DNA of 64,000 nt, taken from the NCBI GenBank assembly GCA_018398575.1, contig JAGTXZ010000005.1, forward strand, positions 124,001-188,000, in the 5' to 3' direction. The DNA comes from Ampelomyces quisqualis (Eukaryota; Ascomycota; Dothideomycetes; Pleosporales; Phaeosphaeriaceae). The position numbers were made by a program, and so were the translations under genes. Positions within the stretch are counted from its first letter, which is position 1; every line of letters begins with the position of its first letter. The notes under the pieces are model-generated. The model had not been told where the DNA came from, made no database searches, and saw nothing but the letters and a program-made list of their open reading frames with translations. Positions 19,321 to 31,714 of this stretch are shown here, piece by piece.

Positions 19321-22300
19321 CTATAAAGAGATAGAACTTGGCAGGATGTACGCCGCCGGGTTCCTCGACTGATCAATCGACGTGTACTTGACGAGCATGC
19401 CGCGCTCATCGGCAAGGGCAAGCATCTTGACGACGCCGTCCTGGGGCGACATCAGGAACTTGCGCCTCCTGGTGTATTGATCCCTCGTCGTGTCCTTGGC
19501 CGAGGTGGTGATGCGCGCCTGCCAAAAGGAAAAGTTGCCAACGACAAACATGAAATTCTGGGCGCGGGTGATGGCGACATTGAGGCGGCGAATGTCTGTC
19601 AGGAAGCCAATTGGATTCATTCGCTCTTTCCAGGCGGCGGAGCAGTGGATGACGATAACCTGCTCTTCTTTCCCTTGGAAGGAGTCAACGGTCTGGACGT
19701 GGATGTCGGGCTTCTTGTACGCGTCGAGCTCGTGGCGGATGCGGCCGATCTCAGCTGCGTACATGGTGATGACCTTGACGTTGCTCTCGCCGACCTTGGC
19801 GCCAATGGCGGAAGCCAGGCGGGCGGTGAGGGCGACGCCGTTAGGGTTCCAAGCCGAGTTGGAGCCGGGGGCCTTTTCGGAGTAGCCTGGCATGTCGACG
19901 AGCCAGACACGGCCATGGCCGCTGGACTGTTTCCGACCGAAGAGCCCCCACAGGATGTCGGTACCGCGCAGCTCCTTTTCGAGCGTGGTCTGCAGCTCCG
20001 AGCCCGGCCACGTGTCCTTGCCCGATATCATCTTGCCCTTGTAGGTGACCTTGGACGCGAGCTCGACAATGTCCGGGTGGCTGCGGTAGTTGCGGACGAG
20101 CTGCACGACAGGGCGGTCGCGGTAGGCCTTGTTCATGCGCTCCAGCGGCGACATCTCGAGCAACTTGCCGTACGGATTCTGCTGCTTGGACTTGATGACG
20201 GGCGGCAGCTGACGATGGTCGCCACCCAAGATGACCAGGCTGATGTTGCCGAGGGTGTCGGCGCACGCCGCGGTCATAAAGGCGGCCTCGGTCGCCTGCG
20301 AGGCCTCGTCGAAGATGAGCACGTCGTACTCAATCATGCCCTTGTCTTGGAGCGCCGACATGGTGTCTCGCCTCGTCGCAGCAGCCGTGGCGCCAACAAG
20401 ACAGGGCGCGCCCATGGCCTGGCTGAGCAGCTCCCACCGGGCTACCGGCTTCTTCATCGGTGCTTGCGTGCCCACGAGGACCTGGCCAATCTCAAAGTTG
20501 TTGAACTGCCTCTGCTTGGCGGCCACCCACAATTCAATGGCCCTGGTCTCGTCGCTGTCGGGCATCTCGCTCATGCGCTTGGCGATCTTGTATGCGGACG
20601 AGTGCGCAATGTTGTCGGGCGAGATGGCGGAGGCATACTCGTCAAATGTCTCGGTGCCGTTAAACTTGCATGTCTTGTGTAGCTTCTCCACCAGCTTGTC
20701 GTCTACCGTCGCCGCGCCCAGGCGCAGGAGCGTGCCGTTCTCGATCCACTCAGGGTGGTGCTTCTTCGCGTACTCGACAACCTTGGAGAACACTGCGTCG
20801 ACGCCATTGTTTGACTGCGCGCAGATCATCGCCTTGTAGCCCATGAGGATGAGGGCGACGCAGATTGCACGCAAAGTGTGCGACTTGCCCGTGCCGGGGC
20901 AGCCCTCGATACCGAGCATGCCAGCGCGCGCGCCCCGCAGGGCGAAGAGGTAAGCCTGCAGCTGCTCGGGGTTGAGCGTCGACGGCAGGGTCTTGGTGAC
21001 GATGGTGTTGATCCTGTCGTCGGGATCGTCGCTGTGCTTGTCGACCCAGTCTTGGTACAGGTCGGGCGAGAGGGTGTCGACATGCTTGCCGCCGACGAAG
21101 CTGGCGACGTTGAATTTGGCGCGTCCTTTCTCGTCTGGGGCGACTCCATGGCGGCCCATGGTGGCGGTGCTCGCTGCGGCATTGAGGGCGTTGATGGCGA
21201 GCTGGTCCTGGTAGTTTTCGTAGCGAACTGTCATCACTACAGTCTGAAGGCCCTTGGGCAGTGCGTACGTGTACCTGGCCGGAGGAACACAGTTCACCAC
21301 AAAGTCAAAGCCGGACATGCTGCGCTCCGCGACTTCTCCGACCCAACGTGCCGCGTCATCGTCAACCTCGCCCTTGATGTAGAGGCGGATGTGCGTGCCA
21401 GCGGACGGAACGACCTGAGGCCCACCGTGCGTGACCTCAATGTCCTGGCCAGTGAGCCTGACTTTGACCAGGGTTTCTTTGCCCCGCCGCTCAATCATGG
21501 CCTTGTACTCGTGGTTGTGCGTGAATTGCACATGGTAGGTCAGCGACGAAGCCTCGCGTTCCCAGAGTATGGCGGGAATGTACGCGCAGCGGTACGCGTG
21601 TGGGCCAGCGAACCGACTCTTCGTCTTGCGCCAGACTGGCCTGTAGGATGTCGGGGGAGTCTTGTCCTCTTGCAGCCACGGCTGTCGCTCCAGCCCTTGC
21701 GTATTCTTCTCGGGGAAATTGGAGAAGTACGCGGCAAAAGCCTCACCAACCCTCGCACTCTGTTGCTCTGTGAGCGTCGCGTACTCGGGGTGCTTGCTCC
21801 AGTACCAGTCCGCCATGAACGTTCCCTTCTCGCGACCGGAGCGCGCGACTTGTTGGATGATGCGCGTGTAGTCTGTCAACGCGCCGAGGTAGTCGTCGTT
21901 GGGTAGCTTGACCCAGATTGTCACCGTGGCCGCGCGGGCTAGGCAGTCCATGAAGAGCTTCAGCTCCGGAGAGAGCGACGGTTCGCGTGGACGAAAAGGC
22001 TCAAAATTGACCAGGTCTGCTTCGCCCGTGGTCCAGTCGAGCTCGTTGTCGTGGAAGCAGGCGTAGTCGCTAGGCAGCCCGTCGACATGCTTGGCCTTGC
22101 GCGTGAGCTTGAGCCTGAAGAAGAATTGGTCGCTGTCTGCTAGGCCTTGCTTGACCATTTTGGCAGCCGTGGTCAGGCTTTCCGTCCCCTCTTGGTATGC
22201 AGAGGTGAGGTCGACGATTTCTGCCGTGACATCACCGAATTCGTGGAGCTCGAAATCGACCATCCATCTGTCTCCCGACTTCTTGTCAAGAATGCGGAGA

Positions 22301-22707
22301 GCTGCGCCCGGGGCTGTGGCAGACATTTCCGGGAAGAATTTGATCTCCGAGGACCAGAACTGGCCAGCATACGTAGCCTTGCCAGGACTACTGGCTTCTA
22401 CTATGGCATTGTAGAAGTCATACGTCGTCACTTCCGCCGACGTGTCCGACTCTTCCTCGACCGCTGTCTGTATCGTGTAGCGGTCGTATGGCGAGACGAA
22501 TTCCGAATTCGGGCCATGCACCTGCGCGCCTTGGAATGGCGACGGCAGCGGTGCCGCGCGGAGCTTTGCTGCAGGAGTTTTGCGCTGCAGAGTTGGAGGA
22601 GGCGCGGCTCGGGGAGGCGCAGCTCGCGAAGGAAGAGAGAAGCCAAAGGCAGGAATCTCAGGCCGGTTAGAAGGGGGGGAGACCTTACCGAGCTTGCGTC
22701 CAGACAT
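19321..22707 (-). CDS. Superfamily 1 (UPF1-like) helicase
   Basis: A 1128-aa single-exon protein from the Met at 22707 (MSGRKLGK); the frame stays open to 22902 but that part is leader-like. The C-terminal half carries all SF1B motifs: Walker A GCPGTGKS near 602-609, Walker B FDEAS near 800, GGDHRQLPP, NYRSHPDI, TVDSFQGKEEQVI and motif VI NVAITRAQ near 1046. These match the AAA_11/AAA_12 helicases of the UPF1/SMUBP2/Senataxin group, which unwind RNA or DNA with ATP. The N-terminal 550 residues are fungal-specific as far as I can tell, with a Pro/Ala-rich start. No CH zinc domain of Upf1 is seen, so this is not the core NMD factor. Confidence 0.9.
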   Translation of the reverse strand: MSGRKLGKVSPPSNRPEIPAFGFSLPSRAAPPRAAPPPTLQRKTPAAKLRAAPLPSPFQGAQVHGPNSEFVSPYDRYTIQTAVEEESDTSAEVTTYDFYNAIVEASSPGKATYAGQFWSSEIKFFPEMSATAPGAALRILDKKSGDRWMVDFELHEFGDVTAEIVDLTSAYQEGTESLTTAAKMVKQGLADSDQFFFRLKLTRKAKHVDGLPSDYACFHDNELDWTTGEADLVNFEPFRPREPSLSPELKLFMDCLARAATVTIWVKLPNDDYLGALTDYTRIIQQVARSGREKGTFMADWYWSKHPEYATLTEQQSARVGEAFAAYFSNFPEKNTQGLERQPWLQEDKTPPTSYRPVWRKTKSRFAGPHAYRCAYIPAILWEREASSLTYHVQFTHNHEYKAMIERRGKETLVKVRLTGQDIEVTHGGPQVVPSAGTHIRLYIKGEVDDDAARWVGEVAERSMSGFDFVVNCVPPARYTYALPKGLQTVVMTVRYENYQDQLAINALNAAASTATMGRHGVAPDEKGRAKFNVASFVGGKHVDTLSPDLYQDWVDKHSDDPDDRINTIVTKTLPSTLNPEQLQAYLFALRGARAGMLGIEGCPGTGKSHTLRAICVALILMGYKAMICAQSNNGVDAVFSKVVEYAKKHHPEWIENGTLLRLGAATVDDKLVEKLHKTCKFNGTETFDEYASAISPDNIAHSSAYKIAKRMSEMPDSDETRAIELWVAAKQRQFNNFEIGQVLVGTQAPMKKPVARWELLSQAMGAPCLVGATAAATRRDTMSALQDKGMIEYDVLIFDEASQATEAAFMTAACADTLGNISLVILGGDHRQLPPVIKSKQQNPYGKLLEMSPLERMNKAYRDRPVVQLVRNYRSHPDIVELASKVTYKGKMISGKDTWPGSELQTTLEKELRGTDILWGLFGRKQSSGHGRVWLVDMPGYSEKAPGSNSAWNPNGVALTARLASAIGAKVGESNVKVITMYAAEIGRIRHELDAYKKPDIHVQTVDSFQGKEEQVIVIHCSAAWKERMNPIGFLTDIRRLNVAITRAQNFMFVVGNFSFWQARITTSAKDTTRDQYTRRRKFLMSPQDGVVKMLALADERGMLVKYTSIDQSRNPAAYILPSSISL

Positions 22708-23171
22708 GGTGAACAATGTGGTGGCAAGGAGGGAGTGTGGATGATGTGGTAGAATTAAGAGAATTCTATACGTGAGTATGTCGATGAATGTCTCTTGATA
22801 GGAGCAGCAAAGTCCTGAATGAGAACCAGTTGCGCCTCTGTCAACTGAGAAACTGGAGAGAAGGTGAGAGGGCGAGGTCGACTTGTTTATACTCGCGCGC
22901 ATGGACTGCGGCGCGTCAGAGATTTCTCGTGAAGTGAATGTGAGTAAACAAAATTCTGTTCATTCACCTCGCTCGACAAGTCCGACAAGTCCGAGCAGCG
23001 CACCAATTTTCAGGCTCGAAAAGTCACTGCAACTATAGCGGCGTAGCGGGGGCTTCCAGTATCAAAACAACACCGAATACTCCGCGCAGGACTGTGGTTG
23101 TTCAGACGACGCCACTCTACCTTTTCAATGTCGACAGGCTATGAATGGACGTGCAGGCGACGGATGAGAAT
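22708..23171. promoter_or_regulatory. Helicase upstream region
   Basis: 464 bp between the helicase start and the stop codon of trs130 (both minus strand). A TATAAA-like box on the minus strand sits near 22888-22893, about 180 bp before the ATG. Confidence 0.4.
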
Positions 23172-26100
23172 TTACTCTGGCTCAATCCCTAAGCTCTCCA
23201 GCCACACCACACCCCCCTGCCTTCCTTTGCTCATATCTCCAATACCCACCGTGCTACTCCTGACATCAGGCACCACCATGACCGTCTCCGCATAGCTCAG
23301 ATAATCTGTTTCGCAATTCACCTCCGGCTCATCCTTCCCCATTACAGTTCGCAGACGGATATCCACATTTGGCAAAAGCGTGACGCCTGCGGTGAGTGGA
23401 ATGAGCAGGATGGGCCATTCGTGGACTTGGTCTTCCGATGCGGAGAACTGTGCGCGGCGTTGACCGGCAACGAGCCAGGACTCGGTGTTGGCTTCGAGGG
23501 TGTAGACGAACTCGAGTGGCTCCGAGGACGAGAGTGCCGGAGATGCCCAGCGGCGGGTATGCGAGACGCGGAGGATCGTCTGGAGGGGTTGGCCGACTGT
23601 GGCAATGGCGGGCGCGGAAGAAGCTGCAAACTCCAGCGACGCGGTGTGGAGGATGTGTGTTTGCGGGATCGAGACTGTGATGATGATGTGGCGCGGCGGG
23701 TACGGCGATGGAGCCACGGCGGCGGAGTGGGTTGCCTCGGGATTGAGGTGAATGATTCTGTTGGACTGAACCTGTTAGTCGATACTCCATGCTGATGCGA
23801 ACTGCTTACCTCGTGCCAGGTCTGCAGCCACGCTCGAGTGTCATTGCGAATGACTTCAGGCAGGCAATCAATGCATTCTGACCAGTCCATTTCTTCAAAG
23901 ATGCCCATGTCGACCTTCTCGAGTAGTGCAATTCTCTCAAACTGGGCCGGAAGAATTTTGTGCTCCAGCAGGTTGGCGAAAGTATGGACAAGCAGCCGGC
24001 CCAGTGGGTGTGGCGAGCCCTCCGCAACATGCGCTGCAAACAGCTTGCAGAGACGATCTTGCACGTCTTCATTCAGACATCGATACTGGACGGACAGGGC
24101 AAGACTCCCCGTGGTAAGCTGCCTGCTCTGTCGCTTTTGATGGATGGCAGCCTTTGTAATTTTATACGTGATGGCGACCGGCTGCCTAGCAAAAACATAG
24201 CTAGGCTCTTTCAACCTCGTTGGAGCGCGGACGTCGAACTCGTCAGAGCTTTGCAATTCTACGTCGAGCAGTTGCAGTGGAACTGGGTTTGCCGTCTTGA
24301 TAGTGAACTTGGAAAGCAGATTTTCCTTCTTGAAGTGGTCGTGTACATTGACGTCCAGCGGAAGATCGACCGGAATCGTGGATGAGGCAAAGTATTGTGA
24401 TTGCCCGCTCGTGGTGTAGTAGTCGACCTCGATCTTGACGTTGAGATCTTGAAGGATGGCTTCCATGTCATATGGGATCTTTAGCGTCACAGATGAGCTG
24501 GCAGCCAGGGCTCCAATGGCAATCACTCCAGACCTAGACTTATCGGTGATCGCTGCTTCTCCGGATACCACACTTGTATTGGCAGTACGCAGTCGCAGCC
24601 CGGCAGAAGCAGACTTGAGACGAACCTCTGCGCGGGTGATTTCGTTCCACCCGCTCGCGCACTCGATTTCGATGTGGCGCGACTTGTCAATGTGGATGAA
24701 ATGGCACAGATAGATGCGAGCGTTGAACGAGTCGGGGCGAGGGAAGCACAGAATACGCGCCTTCTTGGCAGCTTTCAGAGAGTGAGCAGAAACAGACGTC
24801 ATAATCCCAAGGGGTGTGGTGGCCTCTGACTTTGTAAAGGGTTCGTGAACGAAAACGATGCGTCTCGCTTCCAGGACGATCCTGTCAACCATATATGGTC
24901 CGACGGTGTTGATCTGGCAGATTTAGAGATGCAAACAAGACGCGCGAGAAGACCTACGTTACAACCAAGCCACATTCGCGTCAGTCCCTTCTTTAGCTGC
25001 GTTGGATTGGTGCTCTCCAGCCATATGTCCTTACCCTGTGACGGTTCTGCACTCACCAAGCGCGCCTTGGCTGCCTTGATTTCAATCTCATCCTCGAGAA
25101 CATGCCGGAATTGGAGGCGGAGCTGGAAGCCATCGCGGTCATCGTAGTGGCGCACATACGGCTCAACTGAAATGTCCCCAAAGTATTTGGGCATCGGCAC
25201 CGTGACATCATACGGGAGCTGCTGTGAAAAGTCGATGAGCTCGTCGAAGATGCCGGACGTGTCGACCTTGTCATCGTTGAGCCAGGCCCGAGGCATATCG
25301 GAGATGTTGTTGGCGTCGGCTTGTCTAGATGTGGTCTGGATAGACATCCTGCTTGCTGCAGACTTGGCCAACAGATCAAGGAGGGTCCGGACGTACTCGT
25401 CCTTGCGATTCAACTTCTTGAGACACTGAGCATGCATCTTCAACATGGTAGTTTCGACCGTGTTCCATCGACTTTCAGCGAACAGTGATGCCATTCGACC
25501 AAAGTACATCGACGCTGCCGCAAAGTCACCGAGCTCACTAGGAAGACGTCAGACGCAGTTCAAACTCAAAAGGTCCCTCATCTCACAATCTTAGGGCGGC
25601 CAGATCTCCCAAAACGCTTTCTGCGGACTTGATCTGGCCCGCAGCCATGTAATGCTTGACGACCAGGTCACTCAATGCCTTCGTCACGTCAGTTGTTGCT
25701 TGTTGTTGATGTGTCGCTGCTTACCTCATAGGATTGACGGAACTGCTCGATGGAAGAGGCCGCTGTCAACAAAGCGCCTGCAAAAATGCCCGTGGTAGGT
25801 GTTTCTAATTTGGGTGCCGCTTTCGTAGAAGGCTCGCTCTCTTCTGTAATGCCTGGTTCATCATCAAGGTCCACGTCAGTCAGTTCTTCTTGGCGGCCTA
25901 TCGATGGGAGAACTGCAGCCCAGCCAATACTCCATCCCAAACTTGTCCCGATTGACTGGAGCAAACGCCGCTGGACAACGACTAGCTGGGCTCGTGTACC
26001 AGCCAGATCTTGCAGACCATTCTTGGCTTGAGGTATTGCACTCTCCTGGACAAGAGGAGGTCGATCAGTGTACTGTCCGTTCTCGAAAACGACCTGGCCG

Positions 26101-28074
26101 CTGATTGTAGTCTGGGCATACGGTGGTTCGGCAGATGATCGTCCGTGATTGAGAGACGACGACGACCGGGATGGGTGTGTCATCGACATGGGCTCCGAAA
26201 CGCGAACCTTTTGCTCTTTGCTTTGACCTCCAAATGAAAGACTTTTACCCGAAGAGCCACTAGCACCATCGTGAAAGTATGTAAAAGGCAGGGAGGACGT
26301 TGCTGTCTCTTGCAAGATCTGCTCGAGGGCTGCAAATGTCCACGATTGGACCAGGTTGTCCATCAATGCATCTGGGAAGCTGGTTTCGTGCGCATGTGCT
26401 CTGAGATGGATCCGTCAGCATACATCCATACCATGATAATCTTACTTACCCGTTGCTCAAATCGTCTCGCAATAGGCGCGCAGCGAATGTGATGAAGTTG
26501 AGAGCACGCGAACACAATTCTGAAAGCGAGAATAAGTCTTCAGAGATGCTGCCCTGTTCCTCGATCCGCATTCCAATGCTACTGTCATCAATCGAGCGTT
26601 GCGGCTTGGCAGCGTTGGGACGTGGTCGCAGCTTGGCAGCGAGATCCGTACGTGCTGACTGAGAGTTTCCCAGTCTCAGCAGCAACGACATCTGGCGCGC
26701 AAAGACATACGACCTGAAGTCGAAGACGGAGATATTGTTGGCAAGTATCAAGCCTCGGTAGTCTTTCTTATGTGCGCTGATAGGCTGTTCGTCATGCAGG
26801 CTGGGCTGGGCCTCTTCATCCCGACTGCTACCCGCTTGTGGTTGCTGTAGTATCTCGCTAGCTTTGCTGTAAAGCTCTTCAGTATAAGGCAAGATGACTC
26901 CACCCTGCGCTTCGTTGCTAGCCTGATCACGAATGACTGTATCAAGTCCAACAGATAGCTCGTCGTAGCCAAGCAGTGCATCTTCGACCAGTCCAACGCT
27001 CTCGAAGCCTCGGGCGAGCCCTTCCTTGAGCATGAAGAACGTATTGAAGTTCCAGCCAGGAAACGTGCGTTGCGCCTCGTTCTTCCGAATGTCTTCCTCG
27101 TACTGGCCGACTCGCAGATCAAACGATAGCAAGATCAGAGTCTTGAACTTGGCTACCACATCTGCCCATGCTCGGTCCTGTTCTTGAGGACTCTCTGTAA
27201 TTGCCGGCGAAGTGACAGGCGCCGGCGCTGGCAGCAAATGAGGAGGGACTTTCTCTTTCTGCAGTCTAATCTGCGCAACGCGATCCGGCGCACTTTTCGA
27301 AGAGATGTTGAAGTCGGCTCGAAGCTTCTCGAGTAGCGTCGTCGTCCCTCGCGCCCATCGCGAGGTCGGCCCAGTCTTCTCCTTCTCGCCTGTAGTACTG
27401 CTTGAATACCCTCGCGGCTGGCTGGCTGCAGGAGTCTCAGGTACTACAACATGCACAATCATCCACTCGTAGGCATCATGATTCTCCTGCGCGGTCGACG
27501 AGCTGCTTTGTGAAGGCGGTGTATGCTCCTTCACCCATTCTCGGACTTGCTTGCGCGCGGTAGACTTATACGTGTCGGAGTCATCGCATCTTAGCAGATA
27601 CACTTTCAGGTAAGGTGTCTGCCTCAGACCAGGAATTTGATGGCGTCTTTGCTTCTCTTTTGCAGGTGCACGGAAGATCTCCTCAGTGGTCCGGGTAGGA
27701 GTTCCTGTGGCACCCTGTGGAGGCGCCAAGCCAACAGGAGCAGTCTCCAGAGGCCGTGCGGATTCTTTGCTAGGTACCAAGTCGACATGAAGCGAATCAA
27801 TTGATCTTAGCGGTCTTGTTGGCGCCTTCCAGTGCAGATTCCGGAGTGGCAGCCGAGCGAGAAGATCCTCTTGCACCAAAGAGAACACACCCGATGGGTC
27901 ATGGTATTCGACTGTAGATTGTGAGACATGTGGATCGCACTATCGACTTGGGTATGCCTCACCCGTGACCTTGGAGCTTGAAAGGCCGTCCATCACCGTC
28001 GGCGCGGGTGGTCGTTCCCGGGGAACATCGTCTGTAGCACCCGAAGCTGGCGCACCATTTCCAGCCAAACTCAT
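23172..28074 (-). CDS. trs130: TRAPPII subunit Trs130 / TRAPPC10
   Basis: Seven exons read on the minus strand: 28074-27963, 27911-26450, 26400-25725, 25678-25587, 25537-24958, 24913-23810 and 23771-23172. They join in frame to 1541 aa, near the usual fungal size. Trs130 is the TRAPPII-specific subunit that activates the Rab Ypt31/32 (Rab11) at the late Golgi. Supporting segments are VFSLVQEDLLARLPLRNLHW and LLRCDDSDTYKSTARKQV in the N-terminal part, and the helical block ALSDLVVKHYMAAGQIKSAE. The C-terminal region is beta-rich and Ig-like, ending at PDVRSSTVGIGD. Introns are 38-51 bp; the last, 38 bp, is unusually short. The start at 28074 is the first ATG; a Met 27 codons in (MDGLSSSKVTVEY) is an alternative. 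Confidence 0.93.
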
Positions 28075-28948
28075 CAAGATCGAGCAATCAAGTACTTCGT
28101 GACGTGTTAAAGTTCGGGGGGGCTGAAGCCGCCGCGATGCGAGGTTCACCGCCTCCACCGCTGCGCTAAGGCCTCGCTTGTTTGCGCCAACTCACGTGTG
28201 AAGCCCTTCACGTCTCCACACCGGACTGATCGACCTCGTCGACATCAAAGTAGGGCATCCAGTCGAGCAGCCCTGCATGATGTTGGTGGTAGATAATTCA
28301 CGCCTAGAAAAGACTGTGACCATCGGACCCGCGTTCGTTGTGATTGCATTCCACGTTACTGCTAGGCCGAATGATGGTTCATAACGTTAGAGTCTCGCTC
28401 CGTTGAGGCTGTGGGGGAGGGACGGGTATGTTGGGAGGCATTTCGTCAAGACCAAGAAGCAGACTGTGCGGGACCGCGGAGGTGCGCTCGAGTCTTGTAA
28501 ACACAATGACGAGGGATGGGTAAGGACTGATGTTGTTTGAAATAGTTTCGGTGTAGATTCTAGCGCTGCTTACTTGTTTCTCAAGTGGCCCCGTTCTTCC
28601 CTTTCATGGTAGGGTTTGATGTAATATTTAGATCGCGTTGCATCCAGCGTTGTTCTCTCGCATTCGTAGCAAGCAAAACTCTTCTTTCATGTCTCGATTG
28701 TAACAGTCTGAACTAGAGCATGTCGTGTTTGCTCCAGGCAAGGCACTAGAAAACACCGCAACAAAGCTCACACCTGCACGTTTGCATGGCGCATATTCCG
28801 GTGACTTTTGTTTCAGTCCCAGTGTCCACTTGAGACAAAGGCATACAGCAAGCACCACCAGGTGTGTAATAAGGATCGATGGTGCTTCCAATTGTTCATC
28901 TCACAACATACCCACGACCAGATACATCCAGTCCTCGCCAAGTCCGAC
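28075..28948. promoter_or_regulatory. Divergent promoter, trs130 / small membrane protein
   Basis: 874 bp between divergent starts. No gene seen; the 28.2-28.6 kb part has no open frame of note. Confidence 0.4.
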
Positions 28949-29630
28949 ATGGAGAACATTCTGAACATAGCCAGCGACAACAAGGTGGCCACCGCCATGG
29001 CCACCATAGCCTTCAGCGGTGCAGCTGCCTGGTACATGTACCAGAAGAAGCCCGCCACGCCAAAGTTTGTATGTACCCCCTTCTCCACCTCTAGCCACAC
29101 ACCCACTAACCCATCAGACGACCAAATCTCTCAAACGTCCTAACTCCCCTGCACCAATCACGACGGATGTAGTGTTCGACCCAGTCACCGGCAAACCCAA
29201 AATCACGCCCCTAGGCCAGACTGTCGACAAAGCACCCGACGTTTACAGCGAGTTAGCCCCCGGTGGCCCAGACCTAGAGGTCGGCGAGGAACATGCGAAG
29301 CAAAAAGTCAAAGATGCCAGGGTGGCAGAGGAGATGATGGCAGCACTTCGGCGTGAAGAGGAGGAAGACAAGAGGGCCATGACGGTGGCTGAGGGCCGCA
29401 TGCATGGATTCCTGGAATCCAAGAAGCGCATGGAGGAGGCGAGAAAGGCGGAGGTAAGCGCCATGGTGCGGGACGTTGGTCGGTGGAATCCTGAAACAAT
29501 TGCGGCCGAAGATGGTGGCGCCGACGAGGAGAATGTCTGGACTGAAGTCGAGGTTGAGGATGATGGCGGAAAGGCTCAGGAAAGTATGTTCGGCCCCATG
29601 CTTCCCGGCACGTATCCAGGCGAGGATTAG
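28949..29630 (+). CDS. Small single-pass membrane protein, unknown
   Basis: Two exons, 28949-29068 and 29118-29630, with a 49-bp intron (GTATGT...CTAAC...TCAG), encode 210 aa. One hydrophobic helix near residues 13-33 (ATAMATIAFSGAAAWYMY) follows a short N-terminus without strong charge. The rest is hydrophilic: a TDVVFDPVTGKPKITPLG segment, then a charged helix (about 95-150, rich in Glu/Lys/Arg) and an acidic end. This layout suits an N-terminally anchored organelle membrane protein with a soluble tail. I cannot name the family or organelle. Confidence 0.7.
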
Positions 29631-29795
29631 ACAAGTCAAGGAGAAGTGGAGGGAGGACAGGTTGTGAAATGAGCGCGATGCATTTCAGTAGCTAGCACTA
29701 AATTGGACTTGGCCAACTACGTTCAATTATGAAGTCGTTGATAGTGTCCAACGCCAAACGCCATGCTGATGCTGAAGGTATAGTGGGAAGAGAGT

Positions 29796-30959
29796 CTATT
29801 TCGATTTCGACGGCATGACGAATAGTTGTGGTTGCATGTTAATCTTGCAGAGACGAGCGATGCAGCCTGAAAGTTGGAGCAGAGTCTGGACACCCTCGAG
29901 GATGCGCATGTGAGTAAAGCCAATGTCCTACAGGACTGTTAGCGCATTTTCGCTACATGACATGCCGACTGACCTTGATAAACTCCAGCTTCGCGTGCTC
30001 GCTCAACGTGTCGACCGTCTTCGTTACCCGGAACATGGTGCTGATAATGTCGTGACACGAGTATCCCAGGTCCCACAGCTCTTTCAGCGCTACTATGGCG
30101 TCGTCTATCCTCGTCTCATGGCATGCCTTGATCATGGCCTGCACTTTGATGGGATGCGGGCTGTCTACAACCTTGAACACATTGTCCCCGTTCACGAATC
30201 CAAAACCCGCGTGCGTCGACTGCAGGTTGTTGATGGCTTGTCGCATATCTCCCTCGGCTGAAAATACCAATGCTGCGATGCCGTCGTCGGAGTATTCGAC
30301 GCTTTCTGCCTCGATGACCTGCATGATCCTTCGCACCACCTGTGCGTCGGTGAGGCGGGCATATCGTAGGATGGCGCATCTGGACTGCAGCGGCTCGATG
30401 ATCTTGTTCGACTGGTTGCACGCGAATGCAAATCTTGTGGTAGCGCTGTAAATCTCCATGGTCCGTCGTAGAGCCTGCTGCGCACCGCTCGTCATGCTGT
30501 CCGCCTCGTCGAGGATGACCAGCTTTTGCCTGCCCGGTGGCAAGGTGACCTTCTTCTGTGCGAAGCCCTTGATCCGGTTGCGGACAACGTCAATACCACG
30601 TTCGTCCGAGGCATTGAGTTCGAGGACGGCTTCCTTGTAGGCGTCGCCGAGCAGCTGGCGTGCGAGGCAGAGAATCGAGGTGGTCTTTCCGATACCCGGC
30701 ATGCCCGAGATGATCACGTGCGGCATGTTGCCGTCCTTGGCAATGATCTTGAGGCGCTCAATCGTTTCGGTGTTGCCAACGACATCGTCGAGGTAGACTG
30801 GGCGGTACTTTTCGACCCTGCAGCCAGTCAGCCAAAGTGGCAGGAAAGCGCCAATGGAGCAGCATACCATGGTAGTTCGTAATTCGCTCCACCGGCGGCA
30901 TTTGGATTTGCCCTTGCACCTTTGCCAGCGGCTGCTTTTGAGGATTCTGCTTTGGCCAT
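29796..30959 (-). CDS. rfc4: Replication factor C subunit (yeast Rfc4 type)
   Basis: Three exons: 30959-30868, 30817-29974 and 29927-29796, giving 355 aa. RFC subunits form the pentameric clamp loader that opens PCNA at primer ends using ATP. Conserved features in order: VEKYRP, Walker A GMPGIGKTTS, LELNASDERGIDVVR, Walker B VILDEADSM, the arginine-finger box SRCAILRY, the sensor-2 segment EGDMRQAINNLQST and FKVVDSPHP. This combination matches yeast Rfc4 (human RFC2). Introns are 50 and 46 bp; the first splits the codon for W in PWVEKYRP. The N-terminus is Ala/Gly/Lys-rich. It is convergent with the small membrane protein gene (165 bp apart). Confidence 0.97.
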
Positions 30960-31714
30960 GTTGTGCTGCAAATAGTGGTGGTGGGGGCGCGTCGTTTCGC
31001 GTCGGTCCATTTACGATGGTCACGTGAGTCCTACCCTACATAGCAATAGAACTGCCAACGAGAAACGCCCCCTGCTCGCACAAACACCTGAACACGTGAG
31101 CGCATACTTCAACGCAACTCGAGTCATTATTTGTCAAGCCAGTGACGTATGACCGCGTGGCTTGCTTCAGACGAGACGGCGTCTTCATGCGCCAGAAGCC
31201 CTCCAGCTCCAAGTATGGTTCACTCCCACGGCGTGCGTGGCAAGCGCCGACTGAATTGTCATGCTGCGTCAAGCTCAGAACGGTGCAAGGCTTCACTGCT
31301 CAAGCGCGAGCACACTGATTCGCGACCCACAGCGAATAGTTCGCGTAATGCACACGACGCACCGCCACGCCTACGCAAGCTCGGCACGCAGCGCAAACCT
31401 CCTGTTGGCTGGTCCACGACGGATGTCACTAACTCCGTCGGTCCCCATGATTACACGCGTCGTCACCTCCCAGCAACCGCTCTCTCGCTCAACCACGGTT
31501 CTGCGCCACGCCTCTTATTCCCGTCTTGTCTTATTATTAATGCCCGGCACTGGTGCATCCTTCACTCTCTTGTTTGATGTTCTCATTCTGTTTCTGTACA
31601 CAACCGTGCTGCGCCAGGCTCTAACCCTCTGCGCTTCGGATTGCCGTCAGCCACATTCGCGGCGCCCTACCTCTCCTACCGCCTCCGCAGTCCTCGGATC
31701 GAGTCAACACAGCG
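30960..31714. promoter_or_regulatory. Divergent promoter, rfc4 / aspartic protease
   Basis: 755 bp between divergent ATGs. A long open frame on the plus strand (31261-31902) crosses the protease start in another frame and has no protein features; it is regarded as chance. Confidence 0.4.

Noticed and set aside
19477..20682. 401-codon plus-strand ORF opposite the helicase
   Set aside because: Mirror of the helicase codon bias; all conserved motifs are on the minus strand.
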